DNA from: an uncultured Clostridia bacterium
GTDB taxonomy: Bacteria > Bacillota > Clostridia > TANB77 > CAG-508
Length of the DNA stretch: 16,945 bases
Assembly: GCA_948528155.1 (NCBI GenBank)
Contig: CAOSZT010000030.1
Coordinates: 1-16,945, forward strand
Direction: 5' to 3'
In this document: positions 15,018 to 16,945 of the stretch, piece by piece
Layout of the letters: every line of letters begins with the position of its first letter
Position numbering within the stretch: the stretch's first letter is position 1
Translations under genes and position numbers: made by a program
The notes under the pieces: model-generated
What the model was told of the DNA's origin: nothing
The model's input: only the letters and a program-made list of their open reading frames with translations
Database searches by the model: none

Positions 15018-15045
15018 GGATTAGAGGTACAACTCTAATCCTTTT
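15018..15045 (+). terminator. Terminator between ToxI and toxN
   Basis: GGATTAGAG (15018-15026) pairs perfectly with CTCTAATCC (15033-15041), followed by TTTT. In known ToxIN loci a terminator at this place lets only a minority of transcripts read into the toxin. Confidence 0.9.
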
Positions 15046-15102
15046 GCGTTATTGTATTTTTATAAATTTTAATATATAATTGAAATGCTAAGGAGGTAAT
15101 TT

Positions 15103-15609
15103 ATGATGATTATAAATTTAAAAATTGTTAGAGTTAATTCAGATTATTGTGATTATTTAAGGAAATTCGATAATAAGGTATCTTATAATAAGTTTGAAAA
15201 AGAATTAAGACCTTTTATAGGAATATTGTTTCAAATAGATACCTGTGAGTATTTTGCACCATTATCAAGTCCAAAACCTAAACATAAAAAAATGAAAAAT
15301 ACAGTTGATTTCTTTAAAATTAAAGATGGCGAATTAGGAGCTGTTAATTTTAATAATATGATACCAGTAAATGAAAATAATTACTCTTTAGTAGATTTAA
15401 ACAAAGAAACTTTAACTATTGCAGAATTAAAATATCAAAAATTATTAAGAGAACAATTAGATTGGTTAAATGCAAACTATAAACAAGTAAAAAATAAATC
15501 TTTTAAATTATATCAATTGTATAGCGATGGAAAATTACCAGAAAATATAAAAGCAAGATGTTGTAATTTTAAATTATTAGAAGAAAAATGTGTAGAATAT
15601 AATAAATAA
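15103..15609 (+). CDS. toxN: ToxN/AbiQ-family endoribonuclease toxin (type III TA)
   Basis: The 168-residue protein is a member of the ToxN/AbiQ family, RNases that stop growth or abort phage infection when freed from their RNA antitoxin. The family pattern is clear: an N-terminal IVRVNSDYCDYLRKFDNKV, then RPFIGILFQIDTCEYFAPLSSPKPKHKK (residues 36-63), which holds the S/T-S-P-K active-site region, then GAVNFNNMIPV and a C-terminal CNFKLLEEKC. The length matches the family (about 165-175). AAGGAGG is at 15090-15096; the ATG at 15106 is an alternative start with even better spacing. It lies 58 nt after the ToxI terminator, the standard order. Its position behind an integrase fits its usual home on mobile DNA. 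Confidence 0.92.
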   Translation: MMIINLKIVRVNSDYCDYLRKFDNKVSYNKFEKELRPFIGILFQIDTCEYFAPLSSPKPKHKKMKNTVDFFKIKDGELGAVNFNNMIPVNENNYSLVDLNKETLTIAELKYQKLLREQLDWLNANYKQVKNKSFKLYQLYSDGKLPENIKARCCNFKLLEEKCVEYNK

Positions 15610-15739
15610 CTCTGAGCGACAACTTACATATATAAAGGAGATATATGTTTAGTAAAGAAGATTTTAGTCATATTCCTACTGAAGATGAAATAAGTAATTA
15701 TATCAATAATGAACTATGGAATAAATTTTGTAAATTTAT
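15606..15739 (+). repeat. Left duplicated segment, copy 2
   Basis: Second copy of 11730-11864. Identity begins just after toxN and breaks at 15740 inside the DUF3788 frame. Confidence 0.9.
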
Positions 15740-15773
15740 AAATATTATAGACAAATTAAAAACAATATTGTAG
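15645..15773 (+). pseudogene. Truncated duplicate of the DUF3788 gene
   Basis: The ribosome binding site and the first 32 codons match the intact gene at 11770, with one change (Met to Ile at residue 16). Similarity then stops and 10 unrelated codons lead to a TAG at 15771-15773. A 42-residue product is possible but would lack most of the domain. The stop codon overlaps the -10 box of the downstream small-toxin promoter. Confidence 0.85.
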
Positions 15774-15776
15774 AAT
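15748..15776 (+). promoter_or_regulatory. Promoter of the candidate type I toxin mRNA
   Basis: TAGACA (15748-15753) and TAGAAT (15771-15776) are 17 nt apart, each one base from consensus or near it. Transcription would start near 15783, at the beginning of the left arm of the long inverted repeat. Confidence 0.55.
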
Positions 15777-15815
15777 AATAGACATAGGAAATTGATAATT
15801 AGTGGAACGGTTTTG

Positions 15816-15858
15816 CCACCCAATAGTATACGATTTATCGTAGGAAAGGCGGGTGGTG
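15816..15858 (+). promoter_or_regulatory. Hairpin that masks the toxin ribosome binding site
   Basis: CCACCC (15816-15821) pairs with GGGTGG (15851-15856), which forms the Shine-Dalgarno region before the ATG at 15862. Inside, TACGAT (15829-15834) pairs with ATCGTA (15837-15842). CCA of the left arm also belongs to the long-range element GGTTTTGCCA, so the two structures exclude each other in part. Confidence 0.6.
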
Positions 15859-15861
15859 TTT

Positions 15862-15975
15862 ATGGTTAAAGCAATACTGTTTTTTATAATATCATTGATG
15901 TTATCTTTAACATTAAACGTTGCCTTAATGTCAGTTCTGTATAAGGACTGGGTAGATAAGCAACTACATAAATAA
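15862..15975 (+). CDS. Small hydrophobic peptide, candidate type I toxin (37 aa)
   Basis: The 37-residue product has one membrane-spanning helix (about residues 4-26, AILFFIISLMLSLTLNVALM) and a short charged tail YKDWVDKQLHK. This is the build of type I toxins, which damage the membrane when overproduced. I do not recognise a named toxin family in it. Its RNA context supports the idea: the ribosome binding site lies in a hairpin, the mRNA ends are complementary, and an antisense RNA with a consensus promoter and terminator is encoded opposite its 3-prime end. It has no neighbours in the same transcript. A plain small membrane peptide of another role cannot be excluded. Confidence 0.6.
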   Translation: MVKAILFFIISLMLSLTLNVALMSVLYKDWVDKQLHK

Positions 15976-16062
15976 AAAATAAACCATTCTACTTTTGACA
16001 GGGTAAATGGTTTATAAAAACATTCTCTGGCAAAACCATATCTAACGGAATTGTCATTTCCT
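15973..16062 (-). ncRNA. Candidate antisense antitoxin RNA
   Basis: A minus-strand transcript of about 90 nt would start near 16062 and end at the terminator at 15974-16015. It is fully complementary to the 3-prime part of the toxin mRNA, from the toxin stop codon to the end of the long inverted repeat. Antisense RNAs over the 3-prime end are known from Firmicute type I systems such as txpA/RatA and bsrG/SR4. No reading frame with a ribosome binding site is seen on it. Confidence 0.6.
15974..16015 (-). terminator. Terminator of the antisense RNA
   Basis: A 10-bp perfect stem (15979-15988 with 16006-16015) with a 17-nt loop is followed, on the minus strand only, by six T (opposite 15974-15979). 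The lack of a T run on the plus strand shows the orientation. Confidence 0.75.
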
Positions 16063-16068
16063 ATTTTT

Positions 16069-16098
16069 ATTATACTCTAATTATAGTAATAAAGTCAA
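16069..16098 (-). promoter_or_regulatory. Sigma-A promoter of the antisense RNA
   Basis: On the minus strand TTGACT (16098-16093) and TATAAT (16074-16069) are 18 nt apart. It is stronger than the opposing toxin promoter, as expected of an antitoxin. Confidence 0.8.
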
Positions 16099-16138
16099 GG
16101 AAATATGAAAAAAATATTTTGCATAACCATACATACAA

Positions 16139-16220
16139 CTTACAATAAGTAAGGAAAGTAATTAAGTTAAAAATTACATGTTCTTTATACTATAATCGAA
16201 ACACAAGATAGTAATTTATT
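16139..16220 (+). repeat. Right duplicated segment, copy 2, with promoter
   Basis: Second copy of 12676-12756. The promoter is kept as TTAAAA (16167-16172), 18 nt, TATAAT (16191-16196). The hairpin that follows copy 1 is missing, so this promoter may read on into the coiled-coil gene. Confidence 0.85.
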
Positions 16221-16246
16221 ATTGAAGTGGTAGTGTAAAATAAAAC

Positions 16247-16275
16247 TTTACATAATTTTGAAAAAGTGATATAAT
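16247..16275 (+). promoter_or_regulatory. Sigma-A promoter of the coiled-coil gene
   Basis: TTTACA (16247-16252) and TATAAT (16270-16275) are 17 nt apart; the ATG is 31 nt beyond the -10 box. Confidence 0.85.
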
Positions 16276-16305
16276 GTTAATATCAAATTTTAGGAGGTAT
16301 TAGAT

Positions 16306-16812
16306 ATGTACGAAGAGCTGAGACAGCGGAAAAAAGAATGTGAAGAGCAATTAGTAGAAATTGCGAAACAAGAAGATAAGTTAAAGGAAGAGCTTAAGAA
16401 AATTGCTGAACGGGAATATAAGTTAAAGCAAAAACTTAAATCTACTAGCAAAGAGCTTCAAGAAAAAGAAAAAGAGATATATGATATATTAGAGCAAATG
16501 CAGAAGAAACAACTGGAGAAGAAACAAAAAAAGCTGGAAAAAGCAGAAGAAGATATGAAAGAAACTGAGAAAAAAAAGGAAAATTTATATAAAGTTTTGT
16601 CGTCCAAACTTTTTTACAGGAGAGTTCGTAAGTCTTTTTCCAAATATAATTGGGAAAAGATGAATGAAGCTATACTCTCAGATGAGTTTGCTACTTTTGT
16701 TCTAAAAAACAGTTATGCTAATAGAGTCATAAAGGCTTTTAATGGAGAGGGTGAACTTAATCCAGCAATAATGAATGCAATGGTGTCGAAGCTAGAAAAA
16801 TTAATTAAGTAA
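16306..16812 (+). CDS. Coiled-coil protein of unknown function
   Basis: I do not recognise a family. The 168-residue soluble protein is a long charged coiled coil over about residues 3-98, rich in Lys, Glu, Gln and Leu with heptad-like spacing, followed by a compact C-terminal domain (about 100-168) beginning KLFYRRVRKSFSKYNW and containing FVLKNSYANRVIKAF. AGGAGG stands 9 nt before the ATG, and the gene has its own consensus promoter and a strong terminator, so it is expressed as a single unit. Its base composition is slightly less AT-rich than its neighbours at the 5-prime end. It may be cargo of the island. Confidence 0.75.
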   Translation: MYEELRQRKKECEEQLVEIAKQEDKLKEELKKIAEREYKLKQKLKSTSKELQEKEKEIYDILEQMQKKQLEKKQKKLEKAEEDMKETEKKKENLYKVLSSKLFYRRVRKSFSKYNWEKMNEAILSDEFATFVLKNSYANRVIKAFNGEGELNPAIMNAMVSKLEKLIK

Positions 16813-16823
16813 TATCAAACCAA

Positions 16824-16867
16824 AAAATTTAAGATAGCTTTTTATTAAAATAGCTATCTTAAATTTT
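16824..16867. terminator. Bidirectional terminator after the coiled-coil gene
   Basis: A perfect 16-bp stem (16824-16839 with 16852-16867) with a 12-nt loop begins with an A run and ends with a T run. Confidence 0.85.
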
Positions 16868-16945
16868 GTTGATAATGATGAACATTATTAAAATATAAAT
16901 TTTATAAAATATATTACAATAAATAGGGCAAATAAATAGAAAAGC

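Larger units (their letters stand above)
14847..15045 (+). ncRNA. toxI: ToxI antitoxin RNA of a type III toxin-antitoxin system
   Basis: In type III systems a repetitive RNA is cut by its own toxin into short pseudoknots that wrap and inhibit the toxin. Here a transcript of about 200 nt from a strong promoter contains three tandem repeats (14901-15008) with a period of 35-37 nt. Each repeat has an A-rich linker, then GGTG, TCCA, GCC and TTGGA. GGU can pair with GCC and UCCA with UGGA in interleaved order, which is an H-type pseudoknot, the known fold of ToxI. The A-rich linkers match the A-rich cut sites known for ToxN. A 5-prime leader hairpin with a GAAA loop (14887-14902) and a terminator (15018-15045) frame it. 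The open frame across it is not a gene. Confidence 0.85.
15784..16064. repeat. Imperfect inverted repeat flanking the small toxin gene
   Basis: The outer 9-mer ATAGGAAAT (15784-15792) is complementary to ATTTCCTAT (16056-16064), and GGTTTTGCCA (15809-15818) to TGGCAAAACC (16028-16037); the middle is only partly matched. In RNA this joins the 5-prime and 3-prime ends of the toxin mRNA. As DNA it could also be the ends of a tiny transposable element. Confidence 0.75.

Noticed and set aside
14812..15024. Open frame of 70 codons over the ToxI region
   Set aside because: It has no ribosome binding site, its start lies in the -35 box of the promoter, and the third repeat changes frame. The repeats are explained by the antitoxin RNA.
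15784..16064. Simple MITE as the only explanation of the inverted repeat
   Set aside because: The interior has a full gene, opposed promoters and a strand-specific terminator, and the arms match poorly in the middle. It is kept as an alternative, not as the call.

Overview
This is a very AT-rich window with strong AGGAGG-type ribosome binding sites, standard stop codons, occasional TTG starts, and Firmicute families (agr quorum sensing, TelA, PdaA-like deacetylase, ToxN/AbiQ). It suggests a low-GC Firmicute of the class Clostridia, probably gut-associated. The species cannot be named from the sequence.

Left part (1-4264): a frameshifted RluA-type pseudouridine synthase follows a small cluster of direct repeats. 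Next comes a complete agr-type quorum-sensing locus. agrB and a 39-residue agrD lie on the plus strand; agrC and agrA lie convergently on the minus strand. A perfect 15-bp hairpin that can terminate both transcripts separates the two arms. AgrB would process and export a cyclic peptide from AgrD; AgrC would sense it and phosphorylate AgrA, a LytTR regulator.

Middle (4265-10312): a 603-residue YcaO-family protein is read divergently from agrA. It is followed by an apparent three-gene operon (membrane protein, membrane-anchored substrate-binding-like/VWA protein, TelA family) and a terminator.

Right part (about 10745-16945): an accessory island begins inside a PdaA-like deacetylase gene, which loses homology exactly at the second metal-binding motif. 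The island holds decayed genes (a frameshifted small protein, an HD-domain remnant), a DUF3788 gene with an Imm5-like immunity gene, an ECF sigma factor fused to the C-terminal part of another protein, and a tyrosine recombinase with a complete catalytic set. It also holds a type III toxin-antitoxin system: a ToxI RNA of three 35-37-nt pseudoknot-forming repeats with its own promoter and terminator, followed by ToxN. Further right is a truncated second copy of the DUF3788 block into which a compact candidate type I toxin-antitoxin module is set: a 37-residue membrane peptide whose ribosome binding site is masked by a hairpin, an mRNA with complementary ends, and an antisense RNA with a consensus promoter and terminator. 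A coiled-coil protein gene with a consensus promoter closes the window.

The most interesting points are the candidate type I module at 15748-16098, the ToxIN locus at 14812-15609, the duplicated and re-filled cassette around 11730/15606 and 12676/16139, the sigma-factor fusion, and the agr locus beside a YcaO gene. Functions are assigned from recognised motifs; no database search was possible.
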